64,000 bases of DNA. Origin: Anaerolineaceae bacterium (GTDB lineage Bacteria > Chloroflexota > Anaerolineae > Promineifilales > Promineifilaceae). The translations under genes were made by a program, and so were the position numbers. The notes beneath the pieces are model-generated. The model did not search any database, was not told the DNA's origin, and saw only the letters and a list, made by a program, of their open reading frames with translations. Location of the stretch: positions 62,001 through 126,000 of the forward strand of contig PABI01000123.1 of NCBI GenBank assembly GCA_002699125.1, given 5' to 3'. This document shows positions 27,896 to 37,695 of this stretch, one piece after another. Each line of letters begins with the position of its first letter. The stretch's first letter is position 1.

Positions 27896-29773
27896 CTAAG
27901 GGCGATATTCAACGGAGATTCCCACAAGATTGAGTGCAGGATCAAGCGAGCCAACGGTTTCTGTAGAGCTGTCGATAAGTTCAATGCTGGTGAGACGGCC
28001 GTCCTGGCAAATCTGTGGCAGTTCGAGCGACAGCAAATCAATTGTGCCCCGCACGTCGTCGGTGATTGGCTCGCTCCACACCGAGCGGGCCAGCGAAGCC
28101 GTCGTGATGACGCCCTGCCCATTGTGCCATTCCCGCACATGCACGCCCGCCTGGAGCTGGGCTAAAACTATCAGCGTGTCATCACACACAATTTCCACAC
28201 GTCCCACCACCTGATTGGCAAACTGGGTAAAGCCATTGCCCAGCGTTAGGAGCAAATGCAGCTGCTGCGCCTGGGCCACGTTGGCGGCCAGCGGCAGTCG
28301 AACGGGTGCCGCGGTGAAAGGCGAAGCTGAAGCCTGACTCTTGAAAATGGATGTCGATAGCTGAAAAGGCACACCACCCAATGTCACCTCCCCGACAGGC
28401 GGCGCGCTGAAATCAATGGTGCCGTTGGCCACCGCTTGCAGCGGAATCGGCTGAAAAACATTGTCAGGGATAACCGTTGCAGTTTCGGTAGGCAGGGGTG
28501 TGGTGGGCTGTGCCGTTTGTGTAGGTGCCGGTGGTTCCGTTGCCGTCGCAGAAGGTTCCGGTGTTGGTACGGCCGTTGGCGGTTCGGTAGGGGCCATGGT
28601 AGCCGAAGTGGCTGTGGTGGGTACGGCCTGCCCTGAGCTGCTCAACTCTGTTGAGCCTGTCGCAGGGGCCGTTTCCACAACTGCGATTTCTGGCACATTT
28701 GTTGGATCGTCTGCTGGCTCATCCCCTCTTTGGCTAAACAGCAAAAATGCCGCTGCCAGCAAAAACACACCAGCCGAGACCATAACCCAGACCGGTGGTC
28801 TTTTTCTTTTCAGCTCCGGTTCAGCTTCCACTTCTGGAGGAACAATTTGCTTGCGGCTGATCAGGGCGCTGTCCGAGAGATGGGTGAGCACCTGGGTCAT
28901 CTGGGGATCGTAGGTACTGTTTCCTTCGGCCTGGAGCGCCGCGTCAATGGCCGGAATCAGGTCGGCTGCGCTTTGGTAACGATCATCACGGCTTTTCTGC
29001 AGGCAGGTGGCAATAATTGCCTGGGTTTGCCGGGAGGTGTCGGGGCGCAATTGCTGCAAGGGCACGGGGTCTTCGTTAACTTGTTTGTAGAGGATGGTTG
29101 TTAAGTTCTCTGCCTCAAACGGCCGTCTGCCCGCCAGCAGTTCATACAAAATAATGCCAAATGAGTAGATGTCGGAACGGCCGTCTAAAGGCCGGCTGCG
29201 CGCCTGCTCCGGCGACATGTAGGCCGGGGTGCCTACAAACCCGCCCGTCTGGGTCAACTTTGGCCCCCCACTGCTAACGGCGGCAATTCCCAAATCGACC
29301 AGCACCGGCGTGCCGTCTGGCCGGATGAGAATGTTGCTCGGCTTCAGATCACGATGAATGACGCCGGCACGATGGGCCACGCTTAAAGCCAGGGCCAGCT
29401 GGCGCGCCAGGTTTAAAGTTTGTTCCGTCGTCAGCAGCTTGCCCCGTTCGGCCAGCTGCTCCAGCCGGTCGCGCAGCGAGCCACCGCTAATGTACTGCAT
29501 AGCAATGTACGGCTGGCCAAACGGCGTTTGTCCGGTGCTGTAAACCTGAATAATGTTGGGATGATCCAGCCGGGCAACGGTGCGTGCCTCACGCTGAAAG
29601 CGTTGGACATACTGCGGATCAATCGCCAATGCATCCAGCATCACTTTAAAGGCGACGTCACGCTTCAGGGTTGTATCCTGGGCCAAATAGACGTCGGCCA
29701 TGCCGCCCCTGGCAATATGCCTGGCGATGTAAAATTGATCTATCGTCTGCCCAACAAGTCGCCCTGTCTCCAT
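27896..29773 (-). CDS. Ser/Thr protein kinase with TM and extracellular jelly-roll/NPCBM-like domain
   Basis: VIHRDLKPSNIL, GTPAYMSPEQ; TM; C-terminal IDFSAPPVGEVTLGGVPFQLS... and VEIVCDD... Confidence 0.9.
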   Translation of the reverse strand: METGRLVGQTIDQFYIARHIARGGMADVYLAQDTTLKRDVAFKVMLDALAIDPQYVQRFQREARTVARLDHPNIIQVYSTGQTPFGQPYIAMQYISGGSLRDRLEQLAERGKLLTTEQTLNLARQLALALSVAHRAGVIHRDLKPSNILIRPDGTPVLVDLGIAAVSSGGPKLTQTGGFVGTPAYMSPEQARSRPLDGRSDIYSFGIILYELLAGRRPFEAENLTTILYKQVNEDPVPLQQLRPDTSRQTQAIIATCLQKSRDDRYQSAADLIPAIDAALQAEGNSTYDPQMTQVLTHLSDSALISRKQIVPPEVEAEPELKRKRPPVWVMVSAGVFLLAAAFLLFSQRGDEPADDPTNVPEIAVVETAPATGSTELSSSGQAVPTTATSATMAPTEPPTAVPTPEPSATATEPPAPTQTAQPTTPLPTETATVIPDNVFQPIPLQAVANGTIDFSAPPVGEVTLGGVPFQLSTSIFKSQASASPFTAAPVRLPLAANVAQAQQLHLLLTLGNGFTQFANQVVGRVEIVCDDTLIVLAQLQAGVHVREWHNGQGVITTASLARSVWSEPITDDVRGTIDLLSLELPQICQDGRLTSIELIDSSTETVGSLDPALNLVGISVEYRP

Positions 29774-29862
29774 ACTGCTGTGTTATACCTCCCAAACCCT
29801 AAGAGTTTGCTTACCTCTGGGAAATGGCCTTCCTTACCACGATTGGACCAAACTAGAGTGGT

Positions 29863-32328
29863 TTAATTACACTCATCAAGTCGTCCCTGCCACAGCCAGC
29901 CGGTGGCCGACTGGTCTTCGGTGGTAAGTTGCCACCACCAGCCCTGGTCATCCGTGTCCAGGCGGATAGGTCCCCAAACGGGACCATCGACAACCCGCAG
30001 CGACGCACCGTTGGGCAAGCTCTGCCCAAGCGATCCGGCAACCACATCTGGTTGTGACCAAAATCGGGCATTAGCACCAACGGTAACGGCCGTTCCCACC
30101 GGCAAAGGGCACGCTTCCACACCCGTCTCGCTAACAGGCCAGTCGCTGCTATCGTCGCTTTCCGGCAACGTTACCACACCGGCCTGCGCCAGATTATCTA
30201 GCATCTCCTGCGGCACAATGGCCCAGGACGGATCGTAGCAACGGCCGTTTTGCGTCAGTCGCACCGGGACTTGCGTATCCAAATTCATCACCCAAATATC
30301 CACCTCATCCTCGTCAGCTTGCAGATGGTTGGAATGGAAGGCAATCTGCGTGCCATCGGGCGACCAGGCAGGGCGCTCATCGCTGTTACCCAAGGCAACA
30401 ACTTGGCGCAAATCAGAACCGTCGGGCCGTGCAATCCAAATATCGCGGTCCCCTTCAATGCGCGATTCAAACGCCAGCCACTGACCATCATGGGACCAGG
30501 CAGGCGTGCTGGAAGATTCACCCAGCGTGATGAGTTCCAGGTGTGGGCCACCCTCTGGCGGAATCAGGAAAATGCTGAAACGGCCGTTTGCATTGCTCTC
30601 ATAAATAATCTGTCCATCTGGTGACCAGGAAGGATCATCATTAACAGCGGTGTTGGACGTTAGCCGCAGCTGATTACTTCCGTCGTTGTCCATCATATAT
30701 ATTTGTTTGGTTCCATCCCGACTTGAAACAAACGCAAATTGGCTATCATCGGGTGACCAAACGGCTTCAAAATTGGGGCTGCTGCTGTCGCCGCTGGTAA
30801 TCTGACGTAAATTGGTACCATCGACGTTGCTCACATAAATCTGCCAGGAGCCTCCCACATCAGATCGGTACGCAATCTGCCGGCCGTCGCGCGAGAAGGC
30901 AGGCACAACGCTGTCGCCAGGCTGTCCGGGCAGCTGGAATTGGGTACGGCCGCCTGGCGAACTCAAAAAGATGCGGTTTCCCCCACTGTTCACGGCACAA
31001 CTGTAGGCAATGAGTCCATCGGGAAAAGGATTGACAGCCAAAACCCCTGCTGTTGCTGTAGGCGTAGCTGATTCAAGGGTTGGGGCAGCAGTGGGATCAG
31101 CGGCGTCATTGAATAGTGTTACAGGCTCTTCGGTGTGAACGGCCGTCGGCTGGGTGGTGCTGGTAGGCAAAGCCGTCTCCGCCTCGCTTGCCACAATGTT
31201 GGCTGCTGCGGTCGTGGCTTCAGCTAGATCAACAGGCTCAGCTGTGGCCGTAGGCGAAGAGATGGTAAACCCATCACGAAAAAAAAGTATGCTGCCGACA
31301 ATTAAAATCAGCAGACCAACGGGAAGGATGTAGTGCCAATACGGCCGTTTCTCTCCATTTGCCGCCGGCGTGCCCCCAGCCGGTTGCTGGAGGCGGCGGC
31401 GCGTGGTTGGCGGCCCATCAATCACGCGAGGCGCTGCCGGCTGCCAGCTGCCCACCGACACATTTTGGTTATTGTCTTCAGCCGCCAGCGCCCGATCCAG
31501 GGCAGCCACCAGTTCATCGGCGCTTTGGTAACGATTTGCCGGCTCTTTTTGCAGGCAGGTGGCCACAATTTGCAGGGTTTGCGGCGTAAGGTCGGGGCGA
31601 AACTGCTCCAGTGGGTGCGGCGCTTCATAAATGTGCTGGTGAATCATGGCCCAGGGCGAATCGGCTTCAAACGGCAGCTGACCGCTCAACAGTTCATAGA
31701 GGATGATGCCTAGAGAGTAGATGTCGGAACGGCCGTCAACTGCTTTCCCCGCCCCCTGTTCCGGCGACATGTAGGTGGGCGTCCCCAACACATTGCCCGT
31801 CTGTGTCAGGCGCGTGGTGGCCTGCTGGATAGCGGCGATACCCAGATCAGACAGCACCGGGGTGCCGTCGCGCCGCAGTAAAATGTTGCTTGGCTTCAGG
31901 TCACGATGGATGATTTCCGCCTGGTGCGCCACCCGCAGTGCGTCAGCAATCTGGCGCACAATGGAGAGCGCATAAATGGTGCTGACCCACTGCTTTTGTT
32001 CGGTCAATTGGCGCAAATAATCGCTCAGCGAACCGCCGTTGACGTACTGCATGGCAATGTATGGCTGACCGGCCGGCGTCTTGCCGGTGACGTAGATGGG
32101 CACAATGTTGGGATGTTCCAACCGGGCGGTGGCCCGGGCTTCACGCTCAAAGCGGCGCATCAGCTCTTCGTTTTGGGCCAGCGCAGGCAGCATGGTTTTC
32201 AGCACCACCTCACGGTCCAACGTGAGATCCCGCGCCAGGTAAACGGCCGCCATCCCCCCCTGCCCAATCAGGCGGATAACTTTATACTGATCGATTTGCT
32301 GCCCAACTAAAGAGTCAAATTCTGTCAT
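29863..32328 (-). CDS. Ser/Thr protein kinase with extracellular TolB/WD40-like propeller and SH3-like tail
   Basis: IIHRDLKPSNILL; repeats IYVSNVDGTNLRQITSGD, IYMMDNDGSNQLRLTSN, IWIARPDGSDLRQVV. Confidence 0.93.
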   Translation of the reverse strand: MTEFDSLVGQQIDQYKVIRLIGQGGMAAVYLARDLTLDREVVLKTMLPALAQNEELMRRFEREARATARLEHPNIVPIYVTGKTPAGQPYIAMQYVNGGSLSDYLRQLTEQKQWVSTIYALSIVRQIADALRVAHQAEIIHRDLKPSNILLRRDGTPVLSDLGIAAIQQATTRLTQTGNVLGTPTYMSPEQGAGKAVDGRSDIYSLGIILYELLSGQLPFEADSPWAMIHQHIYEAPHPLEQFRPDLTPQTLQIVATCLQKEPANRYQSADELVAALDRALAAEDNNQNVSVGSWQPAAPRVIDGPPTTRRRLQQPAGGTPAANGEKRPYWHYILPVGLLILIVGSILFFRDGFTISSPTATAEPVDLAEATTAAANIVASEAETALPTSTTQPTAVHTEEPVTLFNDAADPTAAPTLESATPTATAGVLAVNPFPDGLIAYSCAVNSGGNRIFLSSPGGRTQFQLPGQPGDSVVPAFSRDGRQIAYRSDVGGSWQIYVSNVDGTNLRQITSGDSSSPNFEAVWSPDDSQFAFVSSRDGTKQIYMMDNDGSNQLRLTSNTAVNDDPSWSPDGQIIYESNANGRFSIFLIPPEGGPHLELITLGESSSTPAWSHDGQWLAFESRIEGDRDIWIARPDGSDLRQVVALGNSDERPAWSPDGTQIAFHSNHLQADEDEVDIWVMNLDTQVPVRLTQNGRCYDPSWAIVPQEMLDNLAQAGVVTLPESDDSSDWPVSETGVEACPLPVGTAVTVGANARFWSQPDVVAGSLGQSLPNGASLRVVDGPVWGPIRLDTDDQGWWWQLTTEDQSATGWLWQGRLDECN

Positions 32329-32462
32329 AATCCCCTTACTCGACGGAAGGCAGAATTTTATTTTGGCACAAGATAAAAAATCTTGTTGAAGAGTAACATA
32401 GACGTAGTCAAAACGTCAACGCATCATAGAAAATATGTGTCCGGAAGAATTTTGGATAAAAG

Positions 32463-32512
32463 ACGAGGCCTGAGCCTGTCGAAGGCCGGCCTTCGACAGG
32501 CTCAGGCCTCGT
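32463..32512. repeat. Perfect 50-bp palindrome
   Basis: ACGAGGCCTGAGCCTGTCGAAGGCC|GGCCTTCGACAGGCTCAGGCCTCGT; 25-nt arms, no spacer. Confidence 0.95.
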
Positions 32513-32561
32513 GTCACTTTAGTGGTATATCAATTAAATCTGCCGTTTTGAGGCGCCGGTA

Positions 32562-34169
32562 TTATGGCAGCGGCGTGGCACTCTCTGGCGAGGGCGATAC
32601 GGGTAAGGGTGGAGCCGGTATCGTAGCGGCTACGGGTATCTCACCGTCGCATACTTCGGGGTTGATTGTTTCGACCACCGTGATGGAAATCCAGCCGGGC
32701 TGCTGCCCGCTCAGCTCAATGAGATACCAGGAACCGATCTCCATTCTAGCAATAACAGGCAGCACGTCTCCCTCGGAAACAATCGCAACCGATTCGTAAT
32801 TGATGCCTGGGCCGCTGCGTACATTGGCGGTGACAAGGGTCACGCGCACCTGCGGGGCGGGGCAGGGAGTAGCTATAGCGGTGGCTGTTGGTGATGGAGT
32901 CACTGTGGGGGGCACGGCCGTTTCTGTGGGCACGGCCGTTTCCGTTGGTGTTTCTGTGGCCGTGTTTGTTGGCGTAGGGGACGGCGGAGGCGTTAGCGTA
33001 GCTGTTGGTTGCAGCGTGGGCGTTTCGGTGGAATCTGCCAGGAGGATGGCAGCGGCCGTTTCCGCCCCATTCCCATTTGATTCAGCAGTCGGCCCACCGC
33101 CATCGCCCCAAATGACATTAATGCCCCAGGCTAAAAGAAGCAGGGCAGCAACGGCCGTAACCACCCACAGCCACGGCGGAATCTGTCGCCTGGCGGGGGC
33201 AGCAGTTGGCTGGGCGGCTGCATCGGGTGCAGGAACTGTGGCAGGTGGCGCAGCAGGCTCGGCTGATTCCGGCAGCGCCTCTGTCTCTTTAGGAACGGGG
33301 GCGGCCGCAAAATCCACCTTTTCCACAATGGCAGTAGATGGTAGCGACGGCACAGTGGCCCCCAGCGACAATGCCGCCACGCTTTGGGCCAGCTCCGTAG
33401 CGGTCTCATACCGATCCTGCGGCCGTTTGGCCATTGCCCGATTGATAACCGCTTGAAAGTGGGGCGGCAGCGCGGCATTTCGGCTGCGAATATCAGGGAT
33501 AGGATCGTGAACATGTTTGTCAGCGAGGGCGCTCGGGCTTTCTGCCATGTAGGGCTGCTGTCCCGTCAGCAGTTCAAACAGGATCACACCCAGGGTGTAA
33601 ATATCGGAACGGCCGTCTACCGTTTCCCCTTTCACCTGTTCCGGACTCAGGTAAGCTGGCGTGCCAATGATGGCGCTGCCGGTTAAACTGGCCGTGGCCT
33701 CAGCCAGCTTGACCATGCCAAAATCGGCCAGAAATGCGTCCCCATATTGATCAAACAAAATATTCCCTGGCTTTAAATCTCGATGGATGACGCCCTGGCT
33801 GTGCGCATGATCAAGCGCCAGGGCAATACGCTGAAAAATACGGCTTATCTGGCGCGGCAGCAAAGCCCCAGCTGCCAGCTTGTCGGCCAATGACCCGCCA
33901 AGCATATAGCGCATCACCAAATAAGGCTGCCCGTCATCTTCGCCAAAATCATGAATGGTGACGATGGCCGGATGTTCCAGTGCGGCAAGGGCGCGGGCTT
34001 CCAGCAGGAACCGTTCGCGAAACATGGGGATGTCTGTATATTGGCGCGGCAGCAGCTTCACGGCCATATTCCGCCCAGTTTGCGGATCTTGCGCCAGGTA
34101 AACCGTCGCCATACTGCCGCGACCAATCACTTCTATGATTTTGTAACGGCCGATCTGGTCTCGTTCCAT
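32562..34169 (-). CDS. Ser/Thr protein kinase with TM and extracellular SH3b-like domain
   Basis: VIHRDLKPGNILFDQYGDAFLADFGMVKL; TM PPWLWVVTAVAALLLLAWGI; VRVTLVTANVRSGPGINYESVAIVSEGDVLPVI. Confidence 0.93.
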   Translation of the reverse strand: MERDQIGRYKIIEVIGRGSMATVYLAQDPQTGRNMAVKLLPRQYTDIPMFRERFLLEARALAALEHPAIVTIHDFGEDDGQPYLVMRYMLGGSLADKLAAGALLPRQISRIFQRIALALDHAHSQGVIHRDLKPGNILFDQYGDAFLADFGMVKLAEATASLTGSAIIGTPAYLSPEQVKGETVDGRSDIYTLGVILFELLTGQQPYMAESPSALADKHVHDPIPDIRSRNAALPPHFQAVINRAMAKRPQDRYETATELAQSVAALSLGATVPSLPSTAIVEKVDFAAAPVPKETEALPESAEPAAPPATVPAPDAAAQPTAAPARRQIPPWLWVVTAVAALLLLAWGINVIWGDGGGPTAESNGNGAETAAAILLADSTETPTLQPTATLTPPPSPTPTNTATETPTETAVPTETAVPPTVTPSPTATAIATPCPAPQVRVTLVTANVRSGPGINYESVAIVSEGDVLPVIARMEIGSWYLIELSGQQPGWISITVVETINPEVCDGEIPVAATIPAPPLPVSPSPESATPLP

Positions 34170-34178
34170 AATTTTCGG

Positions 34179-36251
34179 CTATTTCACCCAAGAAGGATAG
34201 CTGCCCCGCTCGGTGATTTGGCGGACGTTGCTGCCGTCAGCATTCATCATGTAGATGACGCCGGTGTTCGCCTGATCCTGCGTAAAAATGATGCGGCTGC
34301 CGTCAGCGGTCCAGTCGGCACCCCAATCATAGTTGGGACTATTGTAAAGCAGTTGGCTGTTGCTGCCATCGGCATTCATGATGAAAATTGCCGGGTCGGT
34401 GCCAATGAGGGAGAGGTAGAGTATGAAACGGCCGTCTGGCGACCATTCCGGTGCCCAATCGCTGATGCTGTTGTCCGTCAGCCGGCGCTGGTTTTGGCCG
34501 TCGGCGTCCATCGTGTAAATCTCCCAACTGCTGCTGCCGGATGGTCCCGAATTGTACACGAGTTGGTTATTCACCGACCAGCTCATGTGTCCTTCACGCA
34601 TCTGGTTAAAGGTGAGCTGCCGCCGGTTGGTGCCATCGGCGTTCATAACAAAAATTTCGTAGTCGCCATCCTCATCGGAAATGAAAGCCACCTGTTGGCC
34701 GTCGGGCGACCAGGTGGGCAGGCGATCGTCGCTGGCGGGGGCGTTGGTCAATCGGCGCTGGTCGCTGCCATCGCTGTTCATCACGTACACTTCCCAATTG
34801 CCGTCCCGGTTGGACTCAAACAACACCCGGCTGCCGTCCAGCGAAACGACGGGGTAGTTGTCCTCAGCACTGTTGTTGGTGAGGTTGATCTGGTTGGAGC
34901 CGTCGGCATTCATGATGTAGATATCAAAATCGCCGTCCCGGTCGGATTGGAAGATGATTTTGTTTTGCAGGGGAACGGCCGTATCCGTCGGCGGCAGCGT
35001 GGCAGTTGGTGGGGCTGTAGGCACGGGCGTTTCTGTTCCAATTGCCTCAGCCGCTGGTTCTTCCGTTTCCTCCGACACAATCGGCACCAGCGTGGCCTCA
35101 GACGTTGCTGTAGACACATCTTCAACAACCTGGACGGGAACGGCCGTATCGCTGGCAGTGGCGGTAGGGGACGACGGCCGCTGCCAGACAAAATAGAGGA
35201 TGAGCAGCCCAATCAGCGCGGGCACCACCACAAACACCCAGCGGGGAACAGCAGCAAACTTGCCCGGCTCATCTCCAAGCAGTTCTGTTTTGGTGATGGG
35301 CGTTGCTGGGGGTAACGGCCGTAACATTTCGCTGCGGCGAGTGCGCTGCTGGTAAACCGTCTGTGGCCCCGTTTGCGGCAGGTGAAACGCGCCGCTGTCG
35401 CCCTCGGCGACTAATGCCTGCTCCACATTGGCGACCAGCGTGGCCGCATCCGGCACGCGCTGTGCGGGGTCTTTTTGCAAACAATTGTCTACCAGACGGT
35501 AGGTGGTTTCCGTCAGGTTGGTGCGGGTGTGGGCCAAAGGCGGTGGCTCTTCATACACGTGCTGGTGCAGCACGGCCAGCGGGCTGTCGGCCTGAAACGG
35601 GGTGTTCCCGGCCAGCAGTTCATACAGGATCACGCCTAACGAGTAAATATCGGAACGGCCGTCGAGCGGTTTGCCGCTGGCCTGTTCGGGCGACATGTAG
35701 AAGGGCGTGCCCATGATGTTGCCGGTTTGGGTGAGCCGGGTGAGCGATTCGGCGGAAGCGATGCCCAGGTCCGTAAGCACCGGCACGCCGTCGGGATGCA
35801 GCAAAATGTTGCTGGGCTTTAAATCACGGTGGATGATGCCTGCCTGGTGCGCTGTGTGCAGCGCATCGGCAATTTGGCGCATGATGCTGAGGGCAGCGGT
35901 GATGGTAAACATCTCCTGCTGCTCGGCCAGCGCATGCAGGCGGGCTTGCAGCGTGCCCCCTTTGATGTACTGCATGGCCAGATACGGCCGTCCATCCGGC
36001 GTAAAATCAGTGCTGTAAATCTGGACAATGTTGGGATGGTTCAGCTGGGCGGTAATTTGGGCTTCGCGGCGAAAGCGGGTGATAAATGCTTTGTCCTGGG
36101 CCAAAATGGAGCGCATCACCTTGACGACCACTTCACGGTTCAGGGAGGTATCCAGGGCAACGTAAACCTCGGCCATGCCCCCTTGCGCCAGGAAAGAGAG
36201 AAGGCGGTACGGGCCAATCTGTTGACCGGCATTTAGGTTGCTCTCTGTCAT
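34179..36251 (-). CDS. Ser/Thr protein kinase with extracellular TolB-like beta-propeller
   Basis: IIHRDLKPSNILL; TM RWVFVVVPALIGLLILYFVW; repeated DIYIMNADGSNQINLT, EVYVMNSDGSDQRRLT, EIFVMNADGTNRRQLT. Confidence 0.95.
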   Translation of the reverse strand: MTESNLNAGQQIGPYRLLSFLAQGGMAEVYVALDTSLNREVVVKVMRSILAQDKAFITRFRREAQITAQLNHPNIVQIYSTDFTPDGRPYLAMQYIKGGTLQARLHALAEQQEMFTITAALSIMRQIADALHTAHQAGIIHRDLKPSNILLHPDGVPVLTDLGIASAESLTRLTQTGNIMGTPFYMSPEQASGKPLDGRSDIYSLGVILYELLAGNTPFQADSPLAVLHQHVYEEPPPLAHTRTNLTETTYRLVDNCLQKDPAQRVPDAATLVANVEQALVAEGDSGAFHLPQTGPQTVYQQRTRRSEMLRPLPPATPITKTELLGDEPGKFAAVPRWVFVVVPALIGLLILYFVWQRPSSPTATASDTAVPVQVVEDVSTATSEATLVPIVSEETEEPAAEAIGTETPVPTAPPTATLPPTDTAVPLQNKIIFQSDRDGDFDIYIMNADGSNQINLTNNSAEDNYPVVSLDGSRVLFESNRDGNWEVYVMNSDGSDQRRLTNAPASDDRLPTWSPDGQQVAFISDEDGDYEIFVMNADGTNRRQLTFNQMREGHMSWSVNNQLVYNSGPSGSSSWEIYTMDADGQNQRRLTDNSISDWAPEWSPDGRFILYLSLIGTDPAIFIMNADGSNSQLLYNSPNYDWGADWTADGSRIIFTQDQANTGVIYMMNADGSNVRQITERGSYPSWVK

Positions 36252-36286
36252 GGTTATATTTCCGCTGGCGACCAGATTTGTTTAGC

Positions 36287-37687
36287 TCAAGGCGAACAGC
36301 TTTCTCCTGGTGAAAGCAGCTGAATATTGCTTTCCAAGACCCAGCCTTGCAAGGTGGTATCATCAGCCGATTGCACGTTCAAGAAATCACTATTTACCGC
36401 ACAATTGCCCGGTTCATTGGCAGAACGAGAGGTCGTATCCAAAATAATGACTTCCTGACCCGCGGCGATGATTGTTTCGGCAACAGCGGTATCGCTGCAG
36501 CTGGCCAGCTGGTCATCCTGCCACAGAAAGGCGAATACGTCTGGCCTGATGCAGCCGCGGGCCAGCACAATGTCTGGCGGCGGGGTGTCGGTGGCAGCCA
36601 GGGTGGCAGAGGGCAGTGGTTCCAGCGTGGCGGTGGCGGCAACTGTGGCCGTGGCCTCAGGAACGGCCGTTACGACATCGGTTGGCGCAGGCAGTAAGGC
36701 AGGACTGTCTGTTTCTACCGGTACAACTTCGGCCGATGGGGCAACTTCGGGTACGGTCGTTGCCTCGGCGCTGTCCTCACGCGCATTAAAGGCCGGCAGC
36801 ACATAGAAAAAGAGAATCGCCAAAAGAACAAGCACCGTCACAATCAGTGAGGCAATCACCCAGAGAGGGATGCCAGACCGACTGCCAGCGACCGGCGCTG
36901 CGGCGGCAGTTGGCCGCACCTTACCGGGAATCTGGCCCACGTTGACGACAACGGCCGTTACATTATCATGCGTTTTGGCATTAATCGAAGCCTGCACCAA
37001 ATCTTCGGCTGCGGCCTGGGCTGATTTGCCGTGCAGCAGTTGATGAATCTCCTGAAAGTTGAGCGGATCGTGCAGGCCATCGGAGCAAAGCAGGAAAACA
37101 TCGTTGGAATAAATTTCGACGGGATGGGTCAGGTGAACTTCGATTTCTTCTTTGTTGCCCAGCACCTGCGTCACGACGTTGCGTAACTCATGGTTAGCGG
37201 CTTCTTGCGGCGTGAGCACGTTGGCCTCCACCTGTTTTTGCACCCAGGTGTCATCGCGCGTCAACCGCTTTAGCTGATCACCCATCAAAAAATAGGCGCG
37301 GGCATCGCCGACATGGGCGACGTATAGATAGCCGTTGTGGACAACGGCCGTTACCACCGTGCAGCCCATCTTGCCCCCGCCCCGCGTCTGAGACAGATCA
37401 AAAATCACCTGGTTGGCGGTGCGGATGGCCCGTTCCAGGGCAACCTCAATTTCTACTCCGGCCTGGCGATGGTCGTAAAACGCTTTGCTGATGATTTCCG
37501 TGGCTTTGTTGGCAGCCACGTCGCCCGCCTCTTGCCCACCCACGCCATCGGCCACGATGTACAGCGCGCCCAATTCGGTAGGCGTTTCCGTATGGCTCAC
37601 CCAATAGGCATCTTCATTGGCAGAGCGAACAGGTCCTTTGTCGCTTTTGGCTCCCACTAAATCAGGCATGAAGTTGTTCAATTGCAC
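36287..37687 (-). CDS. PP2C-family Ser/Thr phosphatase with TM and extracellular tail
   Basis: AKSDKGPVRSANEDAYW, LYIVADGVGGQEAGDVAA, LYVAHVGDARAY, DVFLLCSDGLHD, THDNVTAVVV; TM IPLWVIASLIVTVLVLLAILFFYVL. Confidence 0.95.
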   Translation of the reverse strand: MQLNNFMPDLVGAKSDKGPVRSANEDAYWVSHTETPTELGALYIVADGVGGQEAGDVAANKATEIISKAFYDHRQAGVEIEVALERAIRTANQVIFDLSQTRGGGKMGCTVVTAVVHNGYLYVAHVGDARAYFLMGDQLKRLTRDDTWVQKQVEANVLTPQEAANHELRNVVTQVLGNKEEIEVHLTHPVEIYSNDVFLLCSDGLHDPLNFQEIHQLLHGKSAQAAAEDLVQASINAKTHDNVTAVVVNVGQIPGKVRPTAAAAPVAGSRSGIPLWVIASLIVTVLVLLAILFFYVLPAFNAREDSAEATTVPEVAPSAEVVPVETDSPALLPAPTDVVTAVPEATATVAATATLEPLPSATLAATDTPPPDIVLARGCIRPDVFAFLWQDDQLASCSDTAVAETIIAAGQEVIILDTTSRSANEPGNCAVNSDFLNVQSADDTTLQGWVLESNIQLLSPGESCSP

Positions 37688-37695
37688 GCCTCCAA

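Noticed and set aside
33951-35315. 454-aa plus-strand ORF spanning two kinase genes
   Set aside because: Antisense shadow; opposite-strand kinases have complete motifs
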